From contig JAEWKH010000159.1 of assembly GCA_023386155.1 (NCBI GenBank), positions 1 through 5,682 on the forward strand: a stretch of 5,682 nucleotides of DNA. The letters run 5' to 3'. The position numbers and the translations under genes were made by a program. The notes under the pieces are model-generated. The model was not told where the DNA came from, made no database searches, and saw only the letters and a program-made list of their open reading frames with translations. The stretch's first letter is position 1. Each line of letters opens with the position of its first letter. The DNA is from Pseudomonadota bacterium (GTDB lineage Bacteria; Pseudomonadota; Alphaproteobacteria; Rhizobiales; Beijerinckiaceae). Of the stretch, positions 5,521 to 5,682 are shown piece by piece.

Positions 5521-5682
5521 GTGTCGGGGCAGGGAGCGGGCCTGCCGGGCGGCGTACGCAGCCGTCCGGGCAGGAGGCCCTTGGCAGCCTTGTGCGGGTC
5601 CAAGTCGAAACGCCTAAAAATCCCGCGTGCGAGGCGCCCTCCGGCTCTTCCACTTACCATACCCATCGAGCCGGTTGCCCTC
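5521..5682 (+). CDS. Possible start of an unidentified SOS-controlled gene (runs off right edge)
   Basis: A GTG at 5521 opens a frame that stays open for 54 codons to the window end. It has GAGG at 5509-5512, eight bases upstream, and would give a leader of about 40 bases from the promoter at 5444-5472. The peptide begins (M)SGQGAGLPGG, is rich in Arg and Pro, and ends with LPLTIPIEPVAL. I recognise no family. Against coding: third codon positions are less GC-biased than in the confident genes here, and a long hairpin lies inside the frame. The alternative is a long untranslated leader or a non-coding RNA, with the true start to the right of the window. Confidence 0.3.
   Translation, partial: MSGQGAGLPGGVRSRPGRRPLAALCGSKSKRLKIPRARRPPALPLTIPIEPVAL
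5538..5580 (+). other. Long hairpin in the predicted SOS transcript
   Basis: The RNA from the 5444-5472 promoter can fold GGGCC (5538-5542) with GGCCC (5576-5580), TGCC (5543-5546) with GGCA (5569-5572), GGG with UCC, and CGGC (5550-5553) with GCCG (5561-5564), closing a 7-base loop GUACGCA. An alternative outer pairing, CCTGCC with GGCAGG, competes. This is more structure than expected by chance for a coding start, but GC-rich DNA forms hairpins easily. It may be part of a leader, an attenuator or a non-coding RNA. Confidence 0.45.

Noticed and set aside
5466..5666. Minus-strand open frame with FDLDPHKAAKGLLP segment
   Set aside because: It lacks a ribosome binding site at its start, overlaps the SOS promoter and the opposite open frame, and another minus-strand frame is equally open; kept only as a hint of a repeated element.

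Overview
The window looks like chromosomal DNA from a GC-rich alphaproteobacterium, most likely of the order Hyphomicrobiales (Methylobacterium/Microvirga/Bosea-like). This is inferred from an SSB tail ending in DDDIPF, a small DUF6894-type protein, a MarC-family gene near ssb, several palindromic intergenic repeats of a kind common in that order, and a GTTC-N7-GTTC LexA-type operator of the alphaproteobacterial form. The genus is not proven by the sequence.

Layout: the 3' end of ssb (1-305) is followed by a GC-rich hairpin, then a short DUF6894-like gene (561-788). Next is a probable two-gene unit: an M20 metallopeptidase (945-2063), and a GNAT acetyltransferase that overlaps its stop codon but is split by a frameshift near 2399-2406 (2060-2540). 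A palindromic element fills exactly the 64 bases to the stop codon of the convergent marC-family membrane protein gene (2605-3243, minus). Divergent from marC is a PP2C-like phosphatase gene (3313-4167). It is followed by an exported SIMPL/DUF541 protein gene (4256-5014) with visibly lower GC and different codon use from its neighbours.

From 5015 to about 5428 there is no convincing gene. Instead there is a dense cluster of palindromic repeats plus a pentamer tandem repeat. Right after this cluster comes the most interesting signal: a perfect GTTC-N7-GTTC box (5429-5443) abutting a near-consensus sigma70 promoter (TTGACA, 17-base spacer, TATATC; 5444-5472). This predicts a LexA-controlled, DNA-damage-inducible transcript running off the right edge. 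What it encodes is unresolved: an open frame from a GTG at 5521 with a good ribosome binding site is possible but does not look strongly coding, and the same stretch contains a long hairpin.

The genes are mostly housekeeping or accessory singletons, with no obvious shared pathway apart from the M20/GNAT pair. No complete new multi-gene system was found. The SOS-type promoter and its unidentified transcript are the part most worth following.
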